Position numbers and translations under genes: made by a program. Positions 44,385 through 52,662 of a stretch of DNA of 64,000 nt are shown here, piece after piece. The notes under the pieces were generated by a model. It did no database searches. It was not told where the DNA came from and saw only the letters and a program-made list of their open reading frames with translations. The stretch comes from Albidovulum sp. Its GTDB lineage: Bacteria > Pseudomonadota > Alphaproteobacteria > Rhodobacterales > Rhodobacteraceae. Position 1 is the stretch's first letter. Every line of letters starts with the position of its first letter. The DNA is taken from the NCBI GenBank assembly GCA_030837785.1, contig JAUQYA010000083.1, positions 1 through 64,000 on the forward strand, written 5' to 3'.

Positions 44385-45659
44385 TCAGGGCATCCGATGC
44401 CGCCGCCGCACGCTTTCCGGCCGGCCGGAGAGCGCCAGCCGGGCATCATTGCGGTCGCGGCGAGAGATCACCTTGCCCCTCGAGATGACGGCCAGCCGTT
44501 CGGCGCGCAGCCTGAGCGCCTCGACCGGATTGCCGGCGTCGAGCACCACCAGCGAGGCCATGCAGCCCTTCTCCAGCCCGTAGCCTTCCAGCCCCATGAT
44601 CCGCGCGTTGTCCTCCGTCACCATGCGGAAACAGCGCGCCATCTCCTCGGGATGGGTCATCTGCGCGACGTGGAGCCCCATGAAGGCCACGTCGAGCATG
44701 TCGGCGGTGCCGAGCGAATACCACGGGTCCATGACGCAGTCCTGCCCCCAGCCGACGGTGATGCCGTGGGCCTGCATCTCCTTCACCCGGGTCAGGCCGC
44801 GGCGCTTGGGAAAGGTGTCGTGGCGGCCCTGGAGCGTGATGTTGATCAGGGGGTTGGGGATCGCGGCCATGCCGCTTTCGGCGATCAGCGGCAGGAGCTT
44901 GGAGACATAATAGTTGTCCATTGAATGCATCGAGGTCAGATGCGATCCGGCGGCGCGGCCGCCCAGCCCGTGGCGCGTGACCTCGGCCGCCAGCGTCTCG
45001 ACATGGCGGCTCAGGGGGTCGTCGCTTTCGTCGCAGTGGATGTCGGCCCTCAGCCCGCGCTCGGCGGCGATGCGGCAGAGATCGCGGAGCGATTCTGCGC
45101 CATCGGCCATCGTGCGCTCGAAATGCGGGATGCCGCCGACCACGTCGAGCCCCTTGTCGAGCGCACGGATCAGGTTCTCCCGTCCGGTCGGGTGGCGGTA
45201 GAGCCCGTCCTGCGGGAAGGCCACGAGTTGCAGGTCGATATACGAGGCCACGCGGGCCTTGACCTCCAGCATCGCCTCGACGGTGCGCAGGTGGTCGGGC
45301 GTGGTGTCGACATGGCTGCGGATGGCGAGCAGCCCCATCGAGGCCGCCCAGTCGCAGTAGATCAGCGCGCGGGCCACCATCTCGTCCACCGTGGCGACGT
45401 CGCGCAGTTCGCCCCAGAGCGCGATGCCTTCGAGGAGCGTCCCGCTCGCGTTCACCCGCGGCAGGCCATAGGAAAGCGTCGCGTCGAGGTGGAAGTGCGG
45501 ATCGACGAAGGGGGGCGAGACGAGATCGCCGGTGGCGTCGATCACCTCGCGCGCCTCGCCTTCCACCCGTCCGGTGGCGACGATGCGGTCGCCCTTGATG
45601 GCGATGTCGGAGACGCGGCCATCGGGCAGGGTGCCGCCCTTGACGAGAAGGTCGAACAT
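44385..45659 (-). CDS. codA: CodA-family deaminase, probable 5-methylcytosine deaminase
   Basis: Cytosine-deaminase-fold amidohydrolase, 424 residues from the ATG at 45659. All metal and catalytic residues of E. coli CodA are present at a constant offset of six: His55, His57, His208, Glu211, His240 and Asp307. Asp314 of E. coli, which discriminates against a 5-methyl group, is replaced by Cys308 (GWGQDCVMDPWY, codon at 44736-44738). CodA homologues that lost this Asp, including one from Rhodobacter sphaeroides, were shown to deaminate 5-methylcytosine to thymine. A GTG one codon upstream is a less likely start. It is the last gene of a BMP-type importer operon, overlapping the permease by TGATG. 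Confidence 0.9.
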   Translation of the reverse strand: MFDLLVKGGTLPDGRVSDIAIKGDRIVATGRVEGEAREVIDATGDLVSPPFVDPHFHLDATLSYGLPRVNASGTLLEGIALWGELRDVATVDEMVARALIYCDWAASMGLLAIRSHVDTTPDHLRTVEAMLEVKARVASYIDLQLVAFPQDGLYRHPTGRENLIRALDKGLDVVGGIPHFERTMADGAESLRDLCRIAAERGLRADIHCDESDDPLSRHVETLAAEVTRHGLGGRAAGSHLTSMHSMDNYYVSKLLPLIAESGMAAIPNPLINITLQGRHDTFPKRRGLTRVKEMQAHGITVGWGQDCVMDPWYSLGTADMLDVAFMGLHVAQMTHPEEMARCFRMVTEDNARIMGLEGYGLEKGCMASLVVLDAGNPVEALRLRAERLAVISRGKVISRRDRNDARLALSGRPESVRRRHRMP

Positions 45660-46603
45660 CACCGCTCCCCCTTGTTGAACGGGATCATCAGCGCCGCCGG
45701 AACCTCGGCCCGGCGCGACATCAGGACGAGCGCGAGGATCGACAGGAGATAGGGCACCATCAGGAACACCTGATAGGGCACATAGGCCCCCATCGGCGTC
45801 TGCTGGAGCCGCACCTGGAGCGCGTCGAAGGCCGCGAAGAGAAGCGCGCCGAGCGCCGCCTTGCCCGGCCGCCAGGCGCCGAAGACGACAAGCGCGATGC
45901 AGATCCAGCCCCGGCCGTTGACCATCTCGAAGAAGAACGACGAGAACGCCGACATCGTCAGGAACGCGCCCCCCACCGCCATCAGGCCGGAGCCCGCGAT
46001 CACCGCGCCCATGCGGATCGCGGTGACGGACAGGCCCTGCGCCTCGACCGAGGCGGGGTTTTCCCCCGCGGCGCGGAGCGCGAGGCCGAGCGGCGTGCGG
46101 TAGAGGACGACGGAGACCACAGCTATGAGGAGGAAGGCGAGGTAGGTGAGCGGGGTCTGGGTGAAGAAGGCAGGCCCGATCAGCGGAATCTGCGAAAGGC
46201 CGGGAATTTCGACCGGCTGGAACGGCACGATCTTCGGCGGCGAGGTGACTTCGGGCAGCGACAGGCGATAGGCGAAGGCGGCAGTCGCGGTCGCAAGGAG
46301 CGTGATGCCGAGGCCGACGACGTGCTGGCTGAGGCCGAACGGCACGGTGAGCGTCGCGTGCAAGAGCCCGAAGAGCATCCCGGCCAGCATGGCGACGAGA
46401 ACCCCGGTCCAGAGCCCGAAGCCGAGGTAGACCGCCATCCAGCCGGTGAAGGCGCCGATCACCATGATCCCCTCGATGCCGAGGTTCAGAACGCCCGCGC
46501 GTTCGCAGATGAGTTCCCCCAACGTGGCGAAGATCAGGGGCGAGGCGATGCGGACGGCGGCGGCCCAGAAGCTGGCGGTGAGGAGGATGTCGAGGATTTC
46601 CAT
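45659..46603 (-). CDS. ABC transporter permease of the BMP/nucleoside importer (second)
   Basis: 314-residue permease of the BPD_transp_2 family, with about eight hydrophobic segments. Landmarks are RIASPLIFATLGELICERAGVLNLGIEGIMVIGAF at the N-terminus and ALRAAGENPASVEAQGLSV, the ATPase-coupling loop, near residue 185. The end is ALMIPFNKGER. The ATG at 46603 overlaps the upstream permease stop (TGATG) and has GAGGTGG six bases before it; a GTG three codons earlier is possible. This pairing of two dissimilar permeases is typical of purine nucleoside importers such as NupPQ/YufPQ. Confidence 0.93.
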   Translation of the reverse strand: MEILDILLTASFWAAAVRIASPLIFATLGELICERAGVLNLGIEGIMVIGAFTGWMAVYLGFGLWTGVLVAMLAGMLFGLLHATLTVPFGLSQHVVGLGITLLATATAAFAYRLSLPEVTSPPKIVPFQPVEIPGLSQIPLIGPAFFTQTPLTYLAFLLIAVVSVVLYRTPLGLALRAAGENPASVEAQGLSVTAIRMGAVIAGSGLMAVGGAFLTMSAFSSFFFEMVNGRGWICIALVVFGAWRPGKAALGALLFAAFDALQVRLQQTPMGAYVPYQVFLMVPYLLSILALVLMSRRAEVPAALMIPFNKGER

Positions 46604-47652
46604 CAGCGCCACCTCACGCGGGTCCGGGTCAGCCGGAGCGCCAGAACCATCGCCAGAAGCGCGGTGGCCGTCAGGATGTCGGCGATGTAGGTGGGCACGC
46701 CCGCCGCCCGGCTCATGCTGTCGGCGCCGACGAAGACGCCGGCGACGAAGACCGCCGAGACAACGACGCCCAGGGGGTTCAGAAGCGCCAGCATGGCGAC
46801 GATGATCCCGGTGTAGCCGAAGCCGGGGGAAAGGTCCAAGGTCAGGTTGCCCTTGAGCCCCGCCACCTCGGAAAAGCCCGCGAGCGCCGCAAGGCCGCCG
46901 GAGAGGAGCGCGGTCTTGACCATCACCCGGCCCACCGGGATGCCGGCGAAGCGGGCGGCCTCGGCATTCAGCCCGACGGCGCGGATTTCATACCCCAGCG
47001 TGGTGCGGGTCTGGATCACCCAGACGGCCGCGGCCGAGAGGATCGCCAGCGCGAAGCCCCAGTGGAGCCTCAGCCCCTCGACGATCCGCGGCAGCCGCGC
47101 CGCCTTGTCGAGCGCGGGCGACTTCGGCCAGCCCATGCCCATCGGATCCTTCAGCGGCCCTTCGAGAAGCCAGGAGACGAAGAGCAGCATGATGAAGTTG
47201 AACAGAAGCGTCGTCACCACCTCGTCGACGCCGAGACGGGTCTTGAGGAGAACGGGACCGAGGAGGACGAGCGCGCCCGCAACCGTCGCGGCAAGCGCGG
47301 TCACCGGGATGAGAAGGGCCGATGGCAGCGGCAGCGCGCCGGTGCCGAGCAGCACGGTGACGACGGCGCCGGCGTAGAGCTGCGCCTCGGCGCCGATGTT
47401 CCAGAGCCGGGCGCGGAACGCCACCGCCACGGCAAGGCCGGTGAAGATCAAGGGCGTGGCGCGGTTCAGCGTCTCGAGAAGCGCGAACTTCGATCCCGCC
47501 GCGCCCTTGACGATCAGCCCGAGCGTGGCGAAGGGATCGGCGCCGGCCACCAGCGCCAGCACCGAGGCGACCACGACGGTGAACCCCAGCGCCGCCGCAG
47601 GCAGGCCGAAGGTGCGGGTGGAGGACGGGTTGGCGATCGGCTCAAGCCGCAT
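46603..47652 (-). CDS. ABC transporter permease of the BMP/nucleoside importer (first)
   Basis: 349-residue BPD_transp_2 family permease with about nine hydrophobic segments. Landmarks are NRATPLIFTGLAVAVAFRARLWNIGAEAQLYAGAV near residue 62, LKTRLGVDEVVTTLLFNFIM near 140 and the coupling loop EIRAVGLNAEAARFAGIPVGR near 225. It overlaps the ATPase gene by 11 bp and the next permease by TGATG. It is predicted to form the pore with that permease. Confidence 0.93.
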   Translation of the reverse strand: MRLEPIANPSSTRTFGLPAAALGFTVVVASVLALVAGADPFATLGLIVKGAAGSKFALLETLNRATPLIFTGLAVAVAFRARLWNIGAEAQLYAGAVVTVLLGTGALPLPSALLIPVTALAATVAGALVLLGPVLLKTRLGVDEVVTTLLFNFIMLLFVSWLLEGPLKDPMGMGWPKSPALDKAARLPRIVEGLRLHWGFALAILSAAAVWVIQTRTTLGYEIRAVGLNAEAARFAGIPVGRVMVKTALLSGGLAALAGFSEVAGLKGNLTLDLSPGFGYTGIIVAMLALLNPLGVVVSAVFVAGVFVGADSMSRAAGVPTYIADILTATALLAMVLALRLTRTRVRWR

Positions 47653-49189
47653 CCCGCCCCCCGTTGAAGCCGTGGCCGGCCATCCAGGTGCCGAGCCCGG
47701 CCGGGGTCATCGCCCCGCGCGGGAAGGCGGGCGAGAGGCGCCCCTCGTAGATGACATGGATCACGTCCGACAGTGCCATCACCTCGTCGAGGTCCTCCGA
47801 GATCAGCAGCACCGCCGCCCCCGCGTCGCGTGCCGCGATGAGCCGGTTGTGCACGAAGGTCACCGCGCCGATGTCGAGCCCGCGCACCGGCTGGTTGGCG
47901 AGGATGATGCGGGGTTTCGCTTCCAGCACCCGGCCGAGGATCAGCTTCTGCATGTTGCCGCCCGACAGAAGGCGGATCCGGGCGGAAGGGCCGGGGCAGC
48001 GGACGTCGTAGGTCTCGATGATCTTCCGCGCGAAGCCCTCGGCGGCGGCCCAGTCCATCCAGCCCTTCCGGCTGTAGGGCGGCCCGGCATAGGTTTCGAG
48101 CACGGCATTCTCGGTCAGCGAGAAATCCGCGACCGTGCCGGTGCGGTGCCTGTCCTCGGGGATGCGGGCAATGCCGGCAGCAAGGGCGGCGCGGGGCGAC
48201 CAGTCTGCCGGCACGTCGCCGTGCAGTTCCATGCCGCCCCGCTCGGGCAATTCCAGCCCGCCGATCAGGGCGGCGAGCGCCGCCTGGCCATTGCCGGACA
48301 CGCCGGCGAGCCCGGTGATCTGCCCGGCGCGGAGCACGAGGTCGACCGCCCGAAGGCCGGGCGCGTTGCCGCGCCGGGCCGTGTCGACGTTGGAGAGCGT
48401 CAGAAGCGCGGGGCCGGGGGCGCGTTCGGACAGCCGGGGTGCTGCGATCTCGGCCCCCACCATCATCTCGGCCAGCCGGTGCCGGTCGGTCGCGGCGGTC
48501 GCCACCTCGCCCACGAGCTTGCCGTGGCGCAGCACCAGCACGCGCGAAGAAATCGCCATGACCTCGCCCAGCTTGTGCGAGATGAAGATGATCGACAGTC
48601 CCTGCGCGACCGCCTTCCTGAGCGTCTCGAAGAGCGCTGCCGTCTCCTGCGGGGTCAGGACCGCGGTCGGCTCGTCGAGGATCAGGATGCGGGCGTCGCG
48701 GTAAAGCGCCTTGAGGATCTCCACCCGCTGGCGCTCGCCGACCGACAGGGTGCCCACGCGCGCCCCGGGGTCGACGGCCAGGCCGAAGTCCTGCGCGAGC
48801 CGCGCCACCTTCGCGCGCCCCGCCCGAGCATCGAGCCGGGGCGCGAGAAGCGGCCGGGTGCCGAGCAGGATGTTTTCCAGCACGGTCATGTTGTCGGCCA
48901 GCGTGAAGTGCTGGTGCACCATCCCCACCCCGGCGGCGAGTGCGGCCCGGGGATGGCCCGGCGGCAGCGCCCGGCCGAAGACCTCGACCGTGCCCGCATC
49001 GGCCGTGTAATGGCCAAAGAGGATGTTCATCAGCGTGGTCTTGCCCGCGCCGTTCTCGCCCAGAAGGGCGATGACCTCGCCGCACCGCAATTCGAAGCTG
49101 ATCGCATCGTTGGCCACCAGCGGCCCGAACCGCTTGGTGATGCCGGAAAGGCGGAGGACGACCTCCTCCGCCCCCTTGTCCGGTACCAT
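47642..49189 (-). CDS. Double-domain ABC ATPase of the BMP/nucleoside importer
   Basis: 515 residues, two ABC domains as in sugar/nucleoside importers. The first has Walker A GENGAGKT near residue 42, signature LSVGERQRVEILKAL, Walker B ILILDEP and HKLGEV. The second has the degenerate Walker A region GVSGNGQ near 300, the ribose-type segment ARIPEDRHRTGTV, signature LSGGNMQKLILGR and DEP replaced by NQP, so only the first site is likely fully active, as usual in this family. Start at 49189 overlaps the binding-protein stop by one base; longer in-frame starts run into that gene. Confidence 0.95.
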   Translation of the reverse strand: MVPDKGAEEVVLRLSGITKRFGPLVANDAISFELRCGEVIALLGENGAGKTTLMNILFGHYTADAGTVEVFGRALPPGHPRAALAAGVGMVHQHFTLADNMTVLENILLGTRPLLAPRLDARAGRAKVARLAQDFGLAVDPGARVGTLSVGERQRVEILKALYRDARILILDEPTAVLTPQETAALFETLRKAVAQGLSIIFISHKLGEVMAISSRVLVLRHGKLVGEVATAATDRHRLAEMMVGAEIAAPRLSERAPGPALLTLSNVDTARRGNAPGLRAVDLVLRAGQITGLAGVSGNGQAALAALIGGLELPERGGMELHGDVPADWSPRAALAAGIARIPEDRHRTGTVADFSLTENAVLETYAGPPYSRKGWMDWAAAEGFARKIIETYDVRCPGPSARIRLLSGGNMQKLILGRVLEAKPRIILANQPVRGLDIGAVTFVHNRLIAARDAGAAVLLISEDLDEVMALSDVIHVIYEGRLSPAFPRGAMTPAGLGTWMAGHGFNGGRDAA

Positions 49190-50208
49190 CAGGACGACTT
49201 CGGCTCGCCGTCGTCGACCGCGACGGTGAAGGACCCGTCCTTGATCGCCGCCTCGCGCTCGGCCACCAGCTTCACCGCCGCCTCGGGCACCTTGCCCTCG
49301 AAGGTACCCAAGGGCGCGAGCGAGCAGCCGCCTTCCTTCATCGAGGAATAGATGCCGTAGTTGTCGGCCTTGAACGTGCCGTCGGCAACGCGGGCGAGTG
49401 CGGCGTTCAGCGTCGGCTCGAAATGCCACAGCGCCGAGGCGACGACGGTGTCGGGATAGTCGGCCTGCGTGTCGATGACGTTGCCGATGGCCAGGACGCC
49501 GCGTTCCTTGGCAGCGTCGGAGACGCCGAAGCGTTCGGCGTAAAGCAGGTCGGCGCCGCCGTCGATCATCGCGAAGGCGGTCTCCTTCGCCTTCGGCGGA
49601 TCGAACCACGACCCGATGAACGAGACCTGGAACTTGATGTCGGGGTTCATCTCGCGCGCGCCGGCCATGAAGGCGTTCATCAGCCGGTTGACCTCAGGGA
49701 TCGGAAAGCCGCCGACCATGCCGATGTTGCCCTTGGTCATGGCGCCGGCGATGATCCCGGAAAGGTAGCTCGCATCCTGGATGTAGTTGTCGAAGACCGC
49801 GAGGTTCGGATGCGCCTGGTCGGCCGGGAAGGAGGAGCCGAGAAGGAAGGCCACGTCGGGATATTCGTCGGCGACCTCGCGGGCCTCGTCCTCGACCCCG
49901 AAGATCTCGCCCACGATCAGCTTGTAGCCCTGTTCGGCATATTCGCGCATGACGCGGGGATAGTCGGTGTTGGCGGTGTTCTCGGTGTAGACGTATTCCG
50001 CAGCGCCCGCGGCCACGGCGGCCTCGGCCGCCGTGTGGATGCGGCTGACCCACTGCTGTTCGACGGGCACGGTGTAGATCCCCGCGACCTTGACCGGGTC
50101 GGCCGCGAAGACGCGCCGGGGGAGGCCGACGATCCCGGTCGCCGCCGCGCCCGCCGCCGAGGCCATGAGATGGCGCCGGCTGATGCCGGCCCTGAGCAGT
50201 CTCGTCAT
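49189..50208 (-). CDS. BMP-family solute-binding protein (Tat-type signal)
   Basis: Periplasmic binding protein of the basic membrane protein (PBP1-BMP) family, which mostly bind nucleosides or nucleobases. The 339-residue product from the ATG at 50208 has a twin-arginine leader (ISRRHLMASAAGAAATGIVG), so it may be exported folded. Landmarks are VEQQWVSRIHTAAEAA, YPDVAFLLGSSF, GNIGMVGGFPIPEVNRLMNAFMAGAREMNP and VIDTQADYPDTVVAS. It is the first gene of the importer-codA operon, behind an AT-rich control region. Confidence 0.92.
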   Translation of the reverse strand: MTRLLRAGISRRHLMASAAGAAATGIVGLPRRVFAADPVKVAGIYTVPVEQQWVSRIHTAAEAAVAAGAAEYVYTENTANTDYPRVMREYAEQGYKLIVGEIFGVEDEAREVADEYPDVAFLLGSSFPADQAHPNLAVFDNYIQDASYLSGIIAGAMTKGNIGMVGGFPIPEVNRLMNAFMAGAREMNPDIKFQVSFIGSWFDPPKAKETAFAMIDGGADLLYAERFGVSDAAKERGVLAIGNVIDTQADYPDTVVASALWHFEPTLNAALARVADGTFKADNYGIYSSMKEGGCSLAPLGTFEGKVPEAAVKLVAEREAAIKDGSFTVAVDDGEPKSS

Positions 50209-50326
50209 GTCAGCTCCCCCTGTTGCATGCGCTCGCGGCGCCTGGATTTTTATCAAATGGTAAAGAAACGCGAGATTCGCGCAAGATAATTCTGACGCGG
50301 AAGCCGCCCAGCGGAAAGGCCGGTGC
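50209..50326 (-). promoter_or_regulatory. Control region of the BMP importer-codA operon with two palindromes
   Basis: This 118-bp gap is clearly more AT-rich than its surroundings. It holds TTTATCAAATGGTAAA (50249-50264), a near-perfect inverted repeat with half-site TTTAyCA, and CGCGA-GAT-TCGCG (50269-50281). Both lie 41-73 bp upstream of the start at 50208, a normal place for operators. No regulator gene is adjacent, so the cognate protein is unknown. Confidence 0.55.
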
Positions 50327-51022
50327 TCAGACCCCGACAAAGGCGGCGAAATGGGCCGCGCCGGGATGCAGCCCCTTCACCGGCACGGTCTCGGCCACCT
50401 GTCCGCCGACGATGAAGGCGATCCGGTCGCCCACCGAAAGCGCGGCATCGACGCGCTGTTCGACAAGGATCGTGGCCACCCCGGTGGCCTTGAGCGCCAC
50501 CACCGTGTCGCGGATCAGCGCGATCATCGAGGGCTGCAAGCCTTCGGTCGGCTCGTCCAGCAAGAGCACCTTCGGTTCGAGGCAAAGGGCCCGGGCGATG
50601 GCAAGCATCTGCTGCTCGCCACCCGAGAGCGTGCGCGAGACCTGGCCCATGCGTTCCCTGAGCCGCGGAAAGAGATCGAGCACGGTTTCGCGCACCCGCG
50701 CGCCCCGGCCCCGCGTCATCAGCCCGATCTCGATATTTTCGGCCACCGTCAGGTCGCCGAAAAGCCGGCGCCCCTGCGGCACATAGCCGATGCCGTGGCG
50801 CGGCACCTCATGCGCCGGCAGCCCGTCGATCCGCGCACCGTCGAGGGTGATCCGCCCCGCCGCCACCGGCACCTGGCCCATGATCGCCTTCAGCATCGTC
50901 GACTTGCCGGCGCCGTTGCGGCCCATGATGCAGAGCACCTCGCCGGGTTCGACCGAAAGGGTCAGCCCGCGCAGCACCTGCACCGCGCCGTAGCCTGCGT
51001 CGATGGCGTCGAGGATCAGCAT
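50327..51022 (-). CDS. Branched-chain-type ABC transporter ATPase LivF
   Basis: 231 residues: Walker A MGRNGAGKS near residue 36, signature LSGGEQQMLAIARAL near 135, Walker B VLLLDEPTEGLQPS, and the LivF-type start (LDAIDAGYGAVQVLRGL) and GIGYVPQGRRLFGDLTVAENI. It is the last gene of the Liv-type importer and directly abuts livG (stop and start adjacent). Confidence 0.95.
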   Translation of the reverse strand: MLILDAIDAGYGAVQVLRGLTLSVEPGEVLCIMGRNGAGKSTMLKAIMGQVPVAAGRITLDGARIDGLPAHEVPRHGIGYVPQGRRLFGDLTVAENIEIGLMTRGRGARVRETVLDLFPRLRERMGQVSRTLSGGEQQMLAIARALCLEPKVLLLDEPTEGLQPSMIALIRDTVVALKATGVATILVEQRVDAALSVGDRIAFIVGGQVAETVPVKGLHPGAAHFAAFVGV

Positions 51023-51733
51023 CTATCCCCCGAGATAGGCGGCCTGCACCGCCGGGTTGGCGCGGATTTCCCCGGGCGTGCCGGTGGCCAGCACCTCGCC
51101 GAAGTTCAGCACGGTGATCCGGTGGGCCAAACCCATCACCACGTCCATGTTATGCTCGATCAGGAGCACCGTCGTCTGCGGCACGACCGACCGGACGATG
51201 CCCTTGAAGGTGGCGATCTCGCCCTCCGCCAGCCCCTGCGTCGGCTCGTCGAGGATGAGGAGGAGGGGCGCGAGCGCGAGCCCCATCGCGATCTCCAGCA
51301 CCCGCTGGTGGCCGTAGCTGAGCGTGCCCGCGACCTGCTGGGCGCGGTCGGCAAGCCCGACGCGGGCAAGCGCGGCCATCGTCTCCGCCGCAAGCGGATG
51401 GCCGCCCCTTCCCTGCACCGCCAGCGCCACGTTGTCGAAGACCGTCAGTGCGGCGAATATCTGCGTGATCTGGAAGGTATAGGCGATGCCGGCGCGGACG
51501 CGGGCATGGGCGGGCAGGCGGGTGATGTCGCGCCCTTTGAGCCGGATCGTGCCCGACTGCGCCGGGATGCGGCCCGACAGGAGGCTGACGAAGGTGGTCT
51601 TGCCCGCCCCGTTGGGGCCGATCAGCGCGTGGATCTCGCCCGCCTCCAGCGCGAAGTCCACCCCGTTCACGGCCCTGAGCCCGCCGAAATGGCGGGTCAG
51701 GCCGCGCGCCTCGAGAAGCGTCACGGCAGCCAT
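51023..51733 (-). CDS. Branched-chain-type ABC transporter ATPase LivG
   Basis: 236 residues: LEARGLTRHFGGLRAVNGVDF start, Walker A GPNGAGKT near residue 38, GIAYTFQITQIFAALTVFDNVALAVQGR, signature LSYGHQRVLEIAMGLAL, Walker B LLILDEPTQGL and a C-terminal GEVLATGTPGEIRANPAVQAAYLG. It overlaps the livM-type gene by 13 bp. Confidence 0.95.
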   Translation of the reverse strand: MAAVTLLEARGLTRHFGGLRAVNGVDFALEAGEIHALIGPNGAGKTTFVSLLSGRIPAQSGTIRLKGRDITRLPAHARVRAGIAYTFQITQIFAALTVFDNVALAVQGRGGHPLAAETMAALARVGLADRAQQVAGTLSYGHQRVLEIAMGLALAPLLLILDEPTQGLAEGEIATFKGIVRSVVPQTTVLLIEHNMDVVMGLAHRITVLNFGEVLATGTPGEIRANPAVQAAYLGG

Positions 51734-52662
51734 CCGATCCCCCGTGCCCGAAGCGTGCCGAGGATGCCCTTCGGCGCGAAGAGGATGAGCAGCACCAGCG
51801 CCGCGCCGGTGACGAACTGGTGCGCGTCGGTCAGCGCGCTCGCCCAGTCGATCAGGTAGAACATCACCAGCGCGCCGAGGAACGGGCCGAGCACGGTGCC
51901 GGCGCCGCCGAGAAGCACGTAAAGGAGCGGCAGGATCGAATACTGCACCGAGGCGAGGCTGGCGCCGACATAGCTGAACATCAGCGCATAGGCCGCGCCG
52001 GAGAGCCCCGCGTAGAGCCCCGAGACGGTGAGTGCCGCGAGCTTCACCGTGAACGGGTTGAAGCCGAGCATCCGGCTCCGCTCCTCGTTCTCGCGCATCG
52101 CCACCATGACCCGGCCGAAGGGCGACCGGACGAGCGCGAGGTTGGCCAGAAGCGCCAGGGCGAAGAGCGCCAGCGCGACGAGGTAGCGGGTGGCGTCGTC
52201 GGCAAGGTCGAGCCCCGCGATCACCCGCGCCGCCTGCGGGATCACGATCCCCTCGTCGCCCCGCGTCCAGGCGCCGAAGTAGAGCACCGTCAGGTATCCC
52301 GCCTGCGCGAACATCAGCGTCACGATCATGAAGGCGACGCCCGCGGTGCGGAGCGCCAGAAGCCCGACCGCCAGCGCCATGCCGCCGCCGGCGAGCGCGC
52401 CCGCCGCCAGCGCCACCGCCGCGCCCGCCCCGCCGTGGTAGACAAGAAGCCCCGCACCGTAGAGTCCCGCGCCGAAGAGGAGCGCATGGCCGAGGCTCAG
52501 GAGCCCGGTGTAGCCGAAGGCGATGTTGTAGCCCATCGCGTAGATCGCCAGCACCATGATCCGGGCGATATTGGTGTGGTGGTAGGGGGGCGCCGCGAAG
52601 TGCAGCGCGAAGAGCGCGGCGAGCACCCCGAGATGGAGCAGAAGCGCGCGGTCGGGCTTCAT
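51721..52662 (-). CDS. Branched-chain-type ABC transporter permease LivM
   Basis: 313-residue permease with about eight or nine hydrophobic segments. LivM landmarks are ARIMVLAIYAMGYNIAFGYTGLLSLGHALLFGAGLY near residue 33, RSPFGRVMVAMRENEERSRMLGFN (coupling loop) near 183 and YILPLLYVLLGGAGTVLGPFLGA-like SILPLLYVLLGGAGTVLGPFLGA. The start overlaps the livH-type stop by four bases. Confidence 0.95.
   Translation of the reverse strand: MKPDRALLLHLGVLAALFALHFAAPPYHHTNIARIMVLAIYAMGYNIAFGYTGLLSLGHALLFGAGLYGAGLLVYHGGAGAAVALAAGALAGGGMALAVGLLALRTAGVAFMIVTLMFAQAGYLTVLYFGAWTRGDEGIVIPQAARVIAGLDLADDATRYLVALALFALALLANLALVRSPFGRVMVAMRENEERSRMLGFNPFTVKLAALTVSGLYAGLSGAAYALMFSYVGASLASVQYSILPLLYVLLGGAGTVLGPFLGALVMFYLIDWASALTDAHQFVTGAALVLLILFAPKGILGTLRARGIGWLP

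Noticed and set aside
41674..44583. Apparent 969-codon plus-strand fusion across DUF1523, LysR and EamA genes
   Set aside because: Runs out of frame through the DUF1523 and EamA genes and antisense to LysR, and across two intergenic gaps; not a plausible single gene.
44385..45659. Creatinine deiminase role for the CodA-like enzyme, suggested by the creatinase in the same window
   Set aside because: The genes lie 10 kb apart in separate units, and the Asp314-to-Cys change points to 5-methylcytosine. Creatinine stays worth testing but is not preferred.
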